Assembly: GCA_002369055.1 (NCBI GenBank)
Contig: DFEL01000135.1
Span: 1-15,473, forward strand
DNA from: Cyanobacteria bacterium UBA3803
GTDB taxonomy: Bacteria; Cyanobacteriota; Vampirovibrionia; Gastranaerophilales; Gastranaerophilaceae
Reading direction: 5' to 3'
DNA length: 15,473 bases
How positions within the stretch are numbered: the stretch's first letter is position 1; each line of letters begins with the position of its first letter. The translations under genes and the position numbers were made by a program. This document shows positions 7,551 to 15,471 of this stretch, one piece after another. The notes under the pieces are model-generated. The model ran no database searches and was not told where the DNA came from. It saw only the letters and a program-made list of their open reading frames with translations.

Positions 7551-9464
7551 ATGGGCTTATTTGATAAATTTAAAGACCTTACAAAACAGGTTAATGCAGT
7601 AGAAAATCACTTATACAGCGGTAAAAAAGATTTCCTTGAAATATATGAACGTAATGCCCAACTTGAATTGGAAATTGAAGAAAGAACAAATGAATTAAAT
7701 GAAGCAAATCGTCGTATGCTAACATTACAGCATATTTGGGAAATGATGAATTCTTCAAAACCTCTTTCCAGCATTTTAGATACAACAGTAACAAACTTAC
7801 AAGAAGAACTTGGTTACATGCATAGTTGTATCTTACAAAAAAGAAGTGATGAAAATGGTGAATATTACAGTGTTATGGCATCATCAAGCGATAACCTTTT
7901 TGAAATAGTTAATTCAAAATTGGATACTCCGTTAAATACTCAAAGATTAAATTTTCAGCAATCAGATGTCATAAGAGCGGTTCTGAGAAGCAAAGAAATA
8001 TTACAAAGTACAGATTTAAGAGCAGGTTTATTGTCACTTGCTCCAAATTTAAAAGAAGAAGACCTTGAAGAACTTTTGAGCGAAACACACTGTCGCTCAT
8101 TTATGATAGTTCCTCTATCAAAAATGACACACACCGGTATATTAATAGTAATGTCATCCAGAATTGAAGCAACAGAAGCCGAAATGGATTTTTTAAAATT
8201 ATTCTCACAACAAATAGAACTTGCAATAACAATTGCAGATTTGTTCCAAATGGTTAGAGAACAAGCCGTAACAGATGCCCTAACAACACTATACAACAGA
8301 AGATATTTTGAAGAATCAATAGAAAAAGAATTTACACGTGCAAATCGTCAAAAACAGCCATTCTCTGTAATTGGTATAGACTTAGACCACTTAAAACAAA
8401 TAAATGATAAATACGGACACGTATACGGTGACTTAGCAATTAAACAAATTTCAACCGTACTAAAACAAAATGCACGTTCTATTGATGTACCTGCACGTAT
8501 TGGTGGTGAAGAATTTAACGTTCTTTTACCGGGTATTGATTCGAAAGGTGCAATGATAGCAGCAGAAAGAATAAGAAAGGCTATTGAAGCGACTCCTATT
8601 GAAACCGTAGGAACAATTACTGCAAGTTTAGGCGTTGCTACGTTCTTAGAACACGCAAATAATGTTGAAGAATTATTGGAACTTACAGACCAAGCAATGT
8701 ATAACTCAAAACGTAACGGAAGAAATCAAGTTACACTTGCAACACCAATATCAGAAGTTTCATGGCAAGAAGTAGCACTTAATGCCTTTAACGATATCCT
8801 TTCAACAGGCAGAGTAAACATATCTGAAGAACTTAAACAAAATTTACGACACAAATTACAAATGGCAATTGAACAAAATTCAAACCCTAAAGATACTCTT
8901 TACAGTGTTGCAGACGCACTTGTAACAACTTATAATCCACAACATACTCTTGGTTCATCAAAATCAAAAGTTGTTATGGCAACAACACTTGCAAGAAGAT
9001 TTGAACTTGAAAAGGATGACGCTGATAAACTTCGTGTAGCAATGTTATTATATGACGTTGGAAATTTAATGTTACCGCAAGAAATATTGCAAAAAGACGG
9101 GCCTCTAACTGATGAAGAAAGAAATTACATTGAAAATCACCCTATGATAGCAGCACATGACATCTTAGAACCTATTTCAACAGTGAAAGATATTATACCA
9201 ATAATCGAAAAACACCACGAAAACTGGGATGGCTCGGGATACCCTAATAAACTTGCAGGAAACGATATTCCGCTATCATCTCAAATTATTCTTATTATTG
9301 ATGCTTATTTTGCTTTAACTGAACCAAGAATTTACAGAAAAGCAAAAACACCTTATGAAGCTCTTGATATCATTAAAGAAGATGCAAATAAAAAATGGAA
9401 TTCAACACTGGTAAACGAATTTGTAAAATTGATAGAGCTAGAATTAAGAAAAGCAAAAGCGTAA
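7551..9464 (+). CDS. GAF-GGDEF diguanylate cyclase with degenerate HD-GYP domain
   Basis: The 637-residue cytoplasmic protein has an N-terminal coiled coil (about 30-62), a GAF-like sensory domain (about 66-230), a GGDEF domain (about 238-398) and an HD-GYP-type domain (about 445-630). The GGDEF domain looks active: DALTTLYNRR (242-251), DLDHLKQIND (277-286) and GGEEF (318-322), with an RxxD product-inhibition site (309-312) five residues upstream. It should make c-di-GMP from GTP. The HD-GYP part keeps NHP (529-531), HHENWDGSGYP (555-565) and Asp584, but the first His is Ser469, the HD pair is Tyr501-Asp502 and the GK lysine is Asn505. Phosphodiesterase activity is therefore doubtful and the domain may sense or bind instead. 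There are no membrane segments. Confidence 0.92.
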   Translation: MGLFDKFKDLTKQVNAVENHLYSGKKDFLEIYERNAQLELEIEERTNELNEANRRMLTLQHIWEMMNSSKPLSSILDTTVTNLQEELGYMHSCILQKRSDENGEYYSVMASSSDNLFEIVNSKLDTPLNTQRLNFQQSDVIRAVLRSKEILQSTDLRAGLLSLAPNLKEEDLEELLSETHCRSFMIVPLSKMTHTGILIVMSSRIEATEAEMDFLKLFSQQIELAITIADLFQMVREQAVTDALTTLYNRRYFEESIEKEFTRANRQKQPFSVIGIDLDHLKQINDKYGHVYGDLAIKQISTVLKQNARSIDVPARIGGEEFNVLLPGIDSKGAMIAAERIRKAIEATPIETVGTITASLGVATFLEHANNVEELLELTDQAMYNSKRNGRNQVTLATPISEVSWQEVALNAFNDILSTGRVNISEELKQNLRHKLQMAIEQNSNPKDTLYSVADALVTTYNPQHTLGSSKSKVVMATTLARRFELEKDDADKLRVAMLLYDVGNLMLPQEILQKDGPLTDEERNYIENHPMIAAHDILEPISTVKDIIPIIEKHHENWDGSGYPNKLAGNDIPLSSQIILIIDAYFALTEPRIYRKAKTPYEALDIIKEDANKKWNSTLVNEFVKLIELELRKAKA

Positions 9465-9552
9465 ATAAATATTAACCAATACATATTTATAATTTATAGT
9501 TTTTTCTTTTTAAGATATCATGAAATTGGAACTAGTATAAAAAGGTTTTAAA

Positions 9553-10584
9553 ATGAAGATTGGAATACCTAGAGGTTTATCGTTTTATAGCATATATCCG
9601 TTTATGTTTGGCTTTTTTAAAGCAATGGGTATAGAAATGATTTTGTCTGACAAAACCACAAAAAAAACCCTTTCAGCCGGCTCGGCATTGGTTGTGACAG
9701 AAACCTGCCTGCCTGTTAAAATTTTTGTAGGACAAGTGCTAAATTTACTCGAAAAAGGTGTAAATAAAATTTTTATTCCTTCAATTCAATCTATCGCACC
9801 TAAAATATATAATTGCTCAAAAATAAGAGGACTTCCTGATTTAATCAGAAATGTTATAAAAAAAGACTTTACAATTATAGAACCTACGTTAGATAAATCA
9901 GCTAAACATCACGGGCTTTATGATTTCTTGTTGGAATGTGTAAAACCTTTTGGTTTAATAGACATGGAACAAATTAAAAAAGCTTCAAAAGCAGGTTGGA
10001 GAGTTTATAATAATTTTCAAGTCATGCTTAAATCTGGCATGAAATATGAAAAAGCACTTAAATATGCAACTTCAGGAAAATTATTAATAGAAAAAGACGA
10101 AACAGAATATCCTATTTCAATAGGACTTGTGTCCCACGCATATAACATCTACGATGAACGTGCATCTATGAAAGTTATTGACAAACTTAATAAAATGGGT
10201 GTAAAAGTATATACAGCATATCAATTAACCGATGAACAACTTGAAGAGGGTGTATCTACATTGGGGCAACCTGTATATTGGGCAAATGAAGCCGAAATGA
10301 TTGGATGTGCAGGTCATTATCTTAAAGATAATAAAATTGACGGACTTATTACAATAACTGCGTTTGGCTGCGGCCCTGACTCTCTTATGATAGAAAGAAT
10401 TACAAGACGTGCTAAACAATTTAACAAGCCATTATTAAATCTTACAATTGATGAGCACACCGGAGAAGCAGGATTTATAACTCGCCTTGAGGCATTTGTA
10501 GATATGCTGTATCGTAAAAAACGTATGCAAGGTATTGTTGAAAACAGCTTTGCACCATCATCAAATGTTATGGAATTTATTTAA
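9553..10584 (+). CDS. Acyl-CoA dehydratase activase-related protein (DUF2229-type)
   Basis: This 343-residue protein resembles the DUF2229 / 2-hydroxyacyl-CoA dehydratase-related family. It begins with GIPRGLSFYSIYPF (4-17), has LSDKTTKKT (31-39) and TETCLPVK (49-56), and later GCAGHYL (251-257), FGCGPDS (271-277) and NLTIDEHTGEAG (296-307). Cys52, Cys88, Cys252 and Cys273 are candidate Fe-S ligands. In multidomain homologues this region follows an ATPase activase module (BcrAD/BadFG type), which is absent here, so the gene encodes a stand-alone version. Substrate and reaction are unknown. AAAGG lies 8 nt before the ATG. It follows the GGDEF gene by 88 nt; the gap contains only an AT-only 8-bp inverted repeat (9465-9472/9483-9490). 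A strong terminator follows. Confidence 0.8.
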   Translation: MKIGIPRGLSFYSIYPFMFGFFKAMGIEMILSDKTTKKTLSAGSALVVTETCLPVKIFVGQVLNLLEKGVNKIFIPSIQSIAPKIYNCSKIRGLPDLIRNVIKKDFTIIEPTLDKSAKHHGLYDFLLECVKPFGLIDMEQIKKASKAGWRVYNNFQVMLKSGMKYEKALKYATSGKLLIEKDETEYPISIGLVSHAYNIYDERASMKVIDKLNKMGVKVYTAYQLTDEQLEEGVSTLGQPVYWANEAEMIGCAGHYLKDNKIDGLITITAFGCGPDSLMIERITRRAKQFNKPLLNLTIDEHTGEAGFITRLEAFVDMLYRKKRMQGIVENSFAPSSNVMEFI

Positions 10585-10590
10585 AATAAA

Positions 10591-10634
10591 AAAAAGGCTA
10601 TTTTAGTTTTTAATCAAACTTAAATAGCCTTTTT
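10591..10634. terminator. Bidirectional intrinsic terminator between convergent genes
   Basis: A near-perfect 19-bp inverted repeat, arms 10591-10609 and 10616-10634 with one mismatch, encloses a 6-nt loop. The arms carry AAAAAGGCTATTT and its complement, so each strand ends in a run of five T after the GC-containing stem. It lies 6 nt after the activase-related stop and 2 nt from the WecA-like stop, so it can serve both genes. Confidence 0.88.
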
Positions 10635-10636
10635 AT

Positions 10637-11680
10637 TTAGTGCTTTTTTCTTGTTATACTTATCAAACTTAACGCAAACATTATTGATAAAAGAACAAAC
10701 ATGTATAAAATATAGTGTCCGATAGAACCGACAAGAGCAGTTGCAATGGCACCACCTACTATTGCGACAAGAGTAAGTATTGCAACAGTATTATTTTGCG
10801 AAAAACCAGCTTTTAATAATTTGTGATGAATATGCTCTGCATCAGCAACAAAAGGTGATGTTCCCTTTAAAATACGTCTTAAACTGGAAAATGTAATATC
10901 CATAATCGGTACGGCAAGCACAACAAATGGCAAGAAAATTGCCAAAGTAGCTGTTTTCATTACACCGGTAATGGAAAGTGACGCAAGTAAAAATCCTGCA
11001 AACAAGGCACCAGAATCACCCATAAATATTTTTGCAGGGTTAAAATTATATGCCAAAAATGCTAACATTGAACCTGCTAAAATAAATGCAATCAAGGCAC
11101 TGATAGAATTTGACGGAGTCATTGAAACCGCAACAATTGCAAGAGTAATAGAATTAACAGTAATAACTGACCCTGCAAGTCCGTCAACACCGTCAATAAA
11201 ATTAACAGCGTTACAAATGCCTACAATCCATAACAAAGTTATCGGATATGATAATAAACCTAAATGAAACACACCTCCAAAAGGATTTATTATTGTGTCT
11301 ATTTTTACACCAAGTAAATAAACAATAGTAACAATTGCAATTTGAATAAACAATTTGAATTTTGCACTTAAATTATAAACATCGTCAACAAGTCCTAATA
11401 AGAACATTAACGAACCGCCCAACAAAATTCCTGACAGTAAACTGCCATAAGGATAATAACTAAGCAATACCAGTAAAAAGAATGTAAGCATGGTACTTGA
11501 CCATATAGCAACCCCGCCTAACCTTGATACAGGTATTTTGTGAATTTTTCGTTCGTTCGGTAAATCAACCAAACCTTCCTTCTTTGAATATGCAATAACC
11601 AAAGGAACGATAAAAACACCTAAAATAAGCGATATTATCGCACCTATAATATGTACTTGTACTTGACCCAGTGTAAGAAT
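10637..11680 (-). CDS. wecA: WecA/TagO-like undecaprenyl-phosphate sugar-1-phosphate transferase
   Basis: A polytopic membrane enzyme of the MraY/WecA family, probably transferring GlcNAc-1-phosphate (or a related sugar phosphate) from UDP-sugar to undecaprenyl phosphate, starting a surface polymer. With an ATT start at 11680 it has 347 residues. Motifs: GLVDLPNERK and SRLGG near the first cytoplasmic loop, VDD (98-100), NFIDGVDGLAG (160-170), MGDSGA (220-225) and HIHHKLL (283-289), the last being WecA/TagO-type rather than MraY. The first standard start codon, TTG at 11600-11602, would remove the first helix and has no Shine-Dalgarno. The frame is open upstream and encodes that helix (residues about 10-30), and GGAG stands 8 nt before the ATT. 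It follows glyA by 25 nt. Function is secure at family level; exact sugar is not. Confidence 0.88.
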   Translation of the reverse strand: MLTLGQVQVHIIGAIISLILGVFIVPLVIAYSKKEGLVDLPNERKIHKIPVSRLGGVAIWSSTMLTFFLLVLLSYYPYGSLLSGILLGGSLMFLLGLVDDVYNLSAKFKLFIQIAIVTIVYLLGVKIDTIINPFGGVFHLGLLSYPITLLWIVGICNAVNFIDGVDGLAGSVITVNSITLAIVAVSMTPSNSISALIAFILAGSMLAFLAYNFNPAKIFMGDSGALFAGFLLASLSITGVMKTATLAIFLPFVVLAVPIMDITFSSLRRILKGTSPFVADAEHIHHKLLKAGFSQNNTVAILTLVAIVGGAIATALVGSIGHYILYMFVLLSIMFALSLISITRKKH

Positions 11681-11688
11681 TATTCTAT

Positions 11689-11693
11689 CTCCT
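11689..11693 (-). promoter_or_regulatory. Shine-Dalgarno pointing to a non-AUG start
   Basis: Minus-strand AGGAG, 8 nt before an in-frame ATT (11678-11680) and 5 nt before an in-frame ATA (11681-11683). No ATG, GTG or TTG occurs in the reading frame between this site and TTG 11602. An in-frame CTG (11669-11671) is 17 nt away, too far for usual spacing. Confidence 0.6.
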
Positions 11694-11705
11694 ATGTTTT
11701 ACCTA

Positions 11706-12944
11706 TTAATTATACAACGGATATTTTTGACACAATTTTAAAGAACGTTCTCGAAGATTTTTTAAAGCAACTTCATTATCTGACGCAAAAACAGCACCTG
11801 CAATAATTTTTGCAACTTCGTCCAAATCATCTTCTTTAAAACCTCTGGTTGTAACAGCAGGAGTACCCAGCCTTATACCGCTTGTTACAAATGGACTTTG
11901 GGGGTCATTAGGAACAGTATTTTTATTTGCCGTAATACCAACAACTTCAAGAACATTTGCAATATCCTTGCCTGTTTTACCTTGACGTCTTAAATCAAGC
12001 GTCATAAGATGATTTTCAGTCATTCCTCCGACAATATCAAGCCCTTCATTAATAAAACCGTTTGCCAATGCCTTTGCATTTTTAACAACTTGTTCGGCAT
12101 AAGCCTTAAATTCAGGTTTCGAAGCTTCCAATAAAGCAATTGCTTTCCCTGCAATAATATGTTCCAACGGTCCGCCTTGAATACCCGGAAAAACAGCTTT
12201 ATCAATACCAAGAGCATGTTCTTCTTTACACATGATAATACCGCCTCTTGGACCTCTTAAAGTTTTGTGTGTTGTCGTTGTAACAAAATCAGCGTATGGC
12301 ACAGGTGACGGATGAACACCACCTGCAATAAGTCCTGCTATATGGGCGATATCAACCATTAAGTATGCCCCAACCTCATCAGCAATTTCTCTAAATCTTT
12401 TAAAATCAATTATCTTTGAATAATTACTTGCACCTGCAATAATCATTTTTGGCTTATGTTCTTTTGCCAGTTTTTCAACATTTTCATAATCAATAACACC
12501 ATTGTCATCAACTCCGTAACTTACGATGTTATAATTAATTCCGGAAAAATTTACAGGCGAACCGTGAGAAAGATGCCCTCCGTTTGATAAATCCATGCCT
12601 AAAACTGTATCTCCTGTTTTCAAAGCATACATAAATACTGCCATATTAGCCTGTGCTCCACTGTGAGGCTGCACGTTTGCATGGTCTGCTTTAAACAATT
12701 CACAGGCTCTTTTTTGAGCAAGTTCTTCAATTACATCAATATTTTCACAGCCGTTATAAAACCTTTTATAAGGTTTACCTTCTGCATATTTATTTGTTAA
12801 AACAGTACCGCAAGCTGCCATTACCGCTTTTGAAGTAAAGTTTTCACTTGCAATCAATTCTATCGTTTCTTGTTGACGCTTTAATTCTTTTTCAATTAAA
12901 TCAGCTATTTCTGAATCCGTTTGTCTTATTATATCTGTTTCCAT
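11706..12944 (-). CDS. glyA: Serine hydroxymethyltransferase
   Basis: The 412-residue PLP enzyme interconverts serine and glycine with tetrahydrofolate/5,10-methylene-THF, feeding one-carbon metabolism. Signature segments: ELIASENFTS (29-38), NKYAEGKPYKRFYNGCE (51-67), VDIAHIAGLIAGG (197-209) and THKTLRGPRGG (225-235), with Lys227 as the PLP Schiff-base lysine. Length matches E. coli GlyA (417). ATG 12944 (METDII) is chosen because AAGGAG (12951-12956) lies 6 nt upstream; an in-frame ATG 12 codons earlier has no such site and falls in the predicted promoter. It has its own promoter downstream of the LysM terminator and leads a unit with the WecA/TagO-like gene. Confidence 0.97.
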   Translation of the reverse strand: METDIIRQTDSEIADLIEKELKRQQETIELIASENFTSKAVMAACGTVLTNKYAEGKPYKRFYNGCENIDVIEELAQKRACELFKADHANVQPHSGAQANMAVFMYALKTGDTVLGMDLSNGGHLSHGSPVNFSGINYNIVSYGVDDNGVIDYENVEKLAKEHKPKMIIAGASNYSKIIDFKRFREIADEVGAYLMVDIAHIAGLIAGGVHPSPVPYADFVTTTTHKTLRGPRGGIIMCKEEHALGIDKAVFPGIQGGPLEHIIAGKAIALLEASKPEFKAYAEQVVKNAKALANGFINEGLDIVGGMTENHLMTLDLRRQGKTGKDIANVLEVVGITANKNTVPNDPQSPFVTSGIRLGTPAVTTRGFKEDDLDEVAKIIAGAVFASDNEVALKNLRERSLKLCQKYPLYN

Positions 12945-12968
12945 TACATACTCCTTAATCTTTGTTTG

Positions 12969-12997
12969 ATTATATGTCAAAAATACTTAACTTGCAA
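12969..12997 (-). promoter_or_regulatory. Sigma-70-type promoter for glyA
   Basis: On the minus strand, TTGCAA (12992-12997), a 17-nt spacer and a perfect TATAAT (12969-12974). The predicted start near 12962 gives an 18-nt leader with the AAGGAG Shine-Dalgarno and excludes the longer upstream ATG. A TTGACA directly touching the TATAAT is misplaced and is taken as chance. Confidence 0.65.
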
Positions 12998-13012
12998 ATT
13001 ATTTACATGCAA

Positions 13013-13047
13013 AAAAGCGTGATAAATGATTTGTAAATCACGCTTTT
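13013..13047 (-). terminator. Intrinsic terminator of the LysM gene
   Basis: An 11-bp perfect stem, arms 13013-13023 and 13037-13047 (AAAAGCGTGAT and its complement), with a 13-nt loop. On the minus strand the stem runs into six T. It begins 21 nt after the LysM stop and precedes the glyA promoter, so it separates the two transcripts. Confidence 0.85.
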
Positions 13048-13067
13048 AAAAAATTTAAATAAATGTA

Positions 13068-13646
13068 TTAATGAAGCGGTATAGTTAATTTTTGTCCGAT
13101 AGATAAGGCATTCGGATTACTCAAATTATTTGCTTCTTTTATAGCACTTTCGTGTTCTTTGCTATAAGAGCCGTAAAATCTGATAATTATACTTTCTAAA
13201 GTATCACCGTGCTGAACGGTATATGTTTCTTGATTATTTTTTGTTGTCACAGCACCAACAGAAACTGTTTCCTTATCCGCAGGAATAAATGTTATAGCAG
13301 CATCTTCCATTTTTGTATCAGAAACTTTTGCTGTAATATCATTTGCAGTTTGATTAATACTTGTCATAGACATTTGAATTAAAATTGTCACAATCACTGT
13401 AACAATAACACCTGCAACAAATCCTGCTATCAAATATACAGTAGGTGATTTATCTTGTTTGCTGTGTTGTTTATAACTATTCCACAGCATATCAAGTTCA
13501 CGTTCTTTCATTTGTTTTACAGGAACACTTGGTTTTACATTTTGAGCATTCGATGTTGGAATTTGTCGTCTATATTTCGCAAGTGTTTCTAAAACTTCTA
13601 ATTTTTCTCGTGATAGATTTGCTCTTCTTAATGTTGAACTTTTCAT
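13068..13646 (-). CDS. Membrane-anchored LysM-domain protein
   Basis: A 192-residue bitopic protein: a basic cytoplasmic N-terminal region of 68 residues (with KYRRQIP at 24-30), one membrane helix (about 69-93), an extracytoplasmic linker (about 94-139) and a single C-terminal LysM domain (about 141-190: YTVQHGDTLESI, then NPNALSIGQKLTIP). LysM domains bind N-acetylglucosamine in peptidoglycan, so the protein probably links the inner membrane to the cell wall. No hydrolase domain is present. ATG 13646 follows GAGGATAAT. It is monocistronic, with a clear promoter and terminator. The cytoplasmic part has no recognisable domain, so an adaptor or positioning role is only inference. Confidence 0.88.
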   Translation of the reverse strand: MKSSTLRRANLSREKLEVLETLAKYRRQIPTSNAQNVKPSVPVKQMKERELDMLWNSYKQHSKQDKSPTVYLIAGFVAGVIVTVIVTILIQMSMTSINQTANDITAKVSDTKMEDAAITFIPADKETVSVGAVTTKNNQETYTVQHGDTLESIIIRFYGSYSKEHESAIKEANNLSNPNALSIGQKLTIPLH

Positions 13647-13676
13647 ATTATCCTCACTAGTCCAGTCTTCTATGTA

Positions 13677-13705
13677 ATATTATCATGATATATATTTTCT
13701 AACAA
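13677..13705 (-). promoter_or_regulatory. Promoter of the LysM gene
   Basis: On the minus strand, TTGTTA (13700-13705), a 17-nt spacer ending in TGA, and TAATAT (13677-13682), so it also has an extended -10 (TGn). The predicted start is near 13670, with a leader of about 24 nt. Confidence 0.6.
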
Positions 13706-13812
13706 GTTTATTTTTTGAAATTAGTCTATACAGATGAGTTTTTTAAATTTTTGCTAAATTTTTGTTTTTGACTGCCGAACATCTTGGTACGAACACAAGG
13801 AGAGATATCAAA

Positions 13813-15471
13813 ATGTCAGAACAACTATCTGCATCACAAAACGAAATTGAAATTAATTTAGCATTAGAAGAATTAGAAAATGCAAGAGCAGCACACCAAA
13901 GATATTTAATCAAACAACAAGAAGAAGATTGGAATTTAGCTATCGAAAATTACATTAATGCAGCGAAACACAATCCTGAATTACCTGAAGCATATTACAG
14001 GCTTGCATTTTTAATGTGGGAAAAAGGCGAAATTGATGTTGATGCAGCAATTGAACAATGTAAAATGGCTTTAACATTTTCTCCAAAAAGTGCAAATGCA
14101 AGAATTTACAAAGGCTTCTTTGAAAAATTGGCAGATAACTATGAAGAAGCAGAAAGCGAATTTAAAAAAGCAATCAGCCTAACAGGTATAAAATCTGCAA
14201 GACCTCGTTTAATGCTTGCATTATCAATTTTAAGACGTGCAAACAAACAAAAAGCGTCTTTCAAAGATGTTTTAAACTTTTTATACTACTTTATTTCAGG
14301 CTCGGTAATGTTATCTTATGACATTCCTTCTTTAAAAATATTAACACATTCAATGAAAGATGACTTGTCAGTTTTTGCATACAAAAAAGCAGGAGCATTT
14401 TTAGAAAAAATTAGAATGACAAAAGCAGCATACAATTTATACAATGTTGCAGCAACAAAAACAGGTCATAAAGAAATTTTTTATTCGCTAATGGGCGATA
14501 TTTCAGTTAAAGAAAAAGAACATATCAAAGCATACGATGCATATAAAAAATCTTATGATGCTAATCCTAAAAATACTGTAAATTTAATGAAATTAGCAAC
14601 ACTCACTCAAACATATTTTCCGGAAATGGTTGATGAATCAATTGATTATTACACGGAATTATTGACTCTTAACCCTGAACAAAGTGCATTTACTTACTAC
14701 GAATTAGGTCATTTATACCTAAAAAAAGAAGATAAAATAAACGCTGTAAGTGCTTTCAAATTAGCACTTGAACAAGAAAAAACAAATCCTTTCTACCATA
14801 ATTCACTTGCTTTTGCATATTTAAAAGCAGAATTGTATGAAGACGCAATAAATCACTATAATATGGCAATAAGCATTAATCCTGATAATGAATGGACAGC
14901 AATGGTTTGCCACGCATTAGGTTCAATTTACGGAGAAATTTTTGGAAACCTTGAACTTGCAATTGAAAAATATCAAATTGGTATTGATTTAGACGATAAA
15001 AATTACGATTTAAAAATTTCACTTGGTGACGCTTTAATGGCAAAAGGTGATGTAGAAAATGCTATAAGAGCATACTGTGGAGCAATAAGCAGTAATCCTG
15101 AAAATTATCGTGCTTATTCAAAAGCAGGTATTGCACTATGGGAAAATGACATGATTGAAGAAGCAATGGTTTCATTGCATAAGTCAATTGATTTAAATCC
15201 TAATTTTGATATAGCACAAAACAACTTGGGTGTTATATACCTTGATAGTTTAGGATGTGCATCCGATGCCCTTCCATACTTTGAAAAAGCACTTGAAATT
15301 AATCCTTCATACACAATGGCTTATTTCAATGCAGGCAGAGCAAATGAAATGCTGGACAAAAAAACACAAGCAGCCGAATACTACCAAATGGCACTTGATA
15401 TGAATAAATTAACAGAGGATTTGCAAGACTCTGAAATTACAGAAAGATTACACTCGCTATTTGAATTATAA
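13813..15471 (+). CDS. TPR-repeat protein with a hydrophobic non-TPR insert
   Basis: The 552-residue protein starts with a helical, Gln/Glu-rich segment (1-38), then TPRs at about 40-125, a non-repeat region at about 128-185 that includes a hydrophobic patch (NFLYYFISGSVML, 155-167), and a long second TPR array to about residue 530, with typical units such as AIEKYQIGIDLDDKN and ALPYFEKALEINPS. No signal peptide or enzyme domain is seen. ATG 13813 is chosen over an in-frame TTG at 13762 because AAGGAG (13797-13802) lies 10 nt before it and nothing suitable precedes the TTG. A TATACA at 13727-13732 might be its -10, without a good -35; otherwise the 166-bp gap before it holds only the divergent LysM promoter. 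Role unknown, presumably a scaffold. Confidence 0.88.
   Translation: MSEQLSASQNEIEINLALEELENARAAHQRYLIKQQEEDWNLAIENYINAAKHNPELPEAYYRLAFLMWEKGEIDVDAAIEQCKMALTFSPKSANARIYKGFFEKLADNYEEAESEFKKAISLTGIKSARPRLMLALSILRRANKQKASFKDVLNFLYYFISGSVMLSYDIPSLKILTHSMKDDLSVFAYKKAGAFLEKIRMTKAAYNLYNVAATKTGHKEIFYSLMGDISVKEKEHIKAYDAYKKSYDANPKNTVNLMKLATLTQTYFPEMVDESIDYYTELLTLNPEQSAFTYYELGHLYLKKEDKINAVSAFKLALEQEKTNPFYHNSLAFAYLKAELYEDAINHYNMAISINPDNEWTAMVCHALGSIYGEIFGNLELAIEKYQIGIDLDDKNYDLKISLGDALMAKGDVENAIRAYCGAISSNPENYRAYSKAGIALWENDMIEEAMVSLHKSIDLNPNFDIAQNNLGVIYLDSLGCASDALPYFEKALEINPSYTMAYFNAGRANEMLDKKTQAAEYYQMALDMNKLTEDLQDSEITERLHSLFEL

Noticed and set aside
9465..9490. 8-bp inverted repeat after the GGDEF gene (ATAAATAT/ATATTTAT).
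   Set aside because: The stem is A/T only and the T-rich tract starts about 10 nt later, so it is too weak to call a terminator.
10971..11267. A 98-codon plus-strand open frame inside the WecA/TagO-like gene, and similar frames inside thrB, glyA, TPR and GGDEF genes.
   Set aside because: They lie wholly within strongly supported genes on the other strand or frame, have no ribosome sites or domain signatures, and are shadow frames.
12945..12980. A 12-codon upstream extension of glyA.
   Set aside because: It overlaps the predicted -10 box and lacks a ribosome site; AAGGAG favours ATG 12944.
12969..12980. Minus-strand TTGACA touching TATAAT upstream of glyA, looking like a consensus promoter.
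   Set aside because: The two hexamers have no spacer, so they cannot form one promoter; TTGCAA at 17-nt spacing is the workable -35.
13762..13812. A 17-codon upstream extension of the last TPR gene from a TTG.
   Set aside because: No Shine-Dalgarno precedes the TTG, whereas AAGGAG stands 10 nt before ATG 13813, and the extension is not TPR-like.
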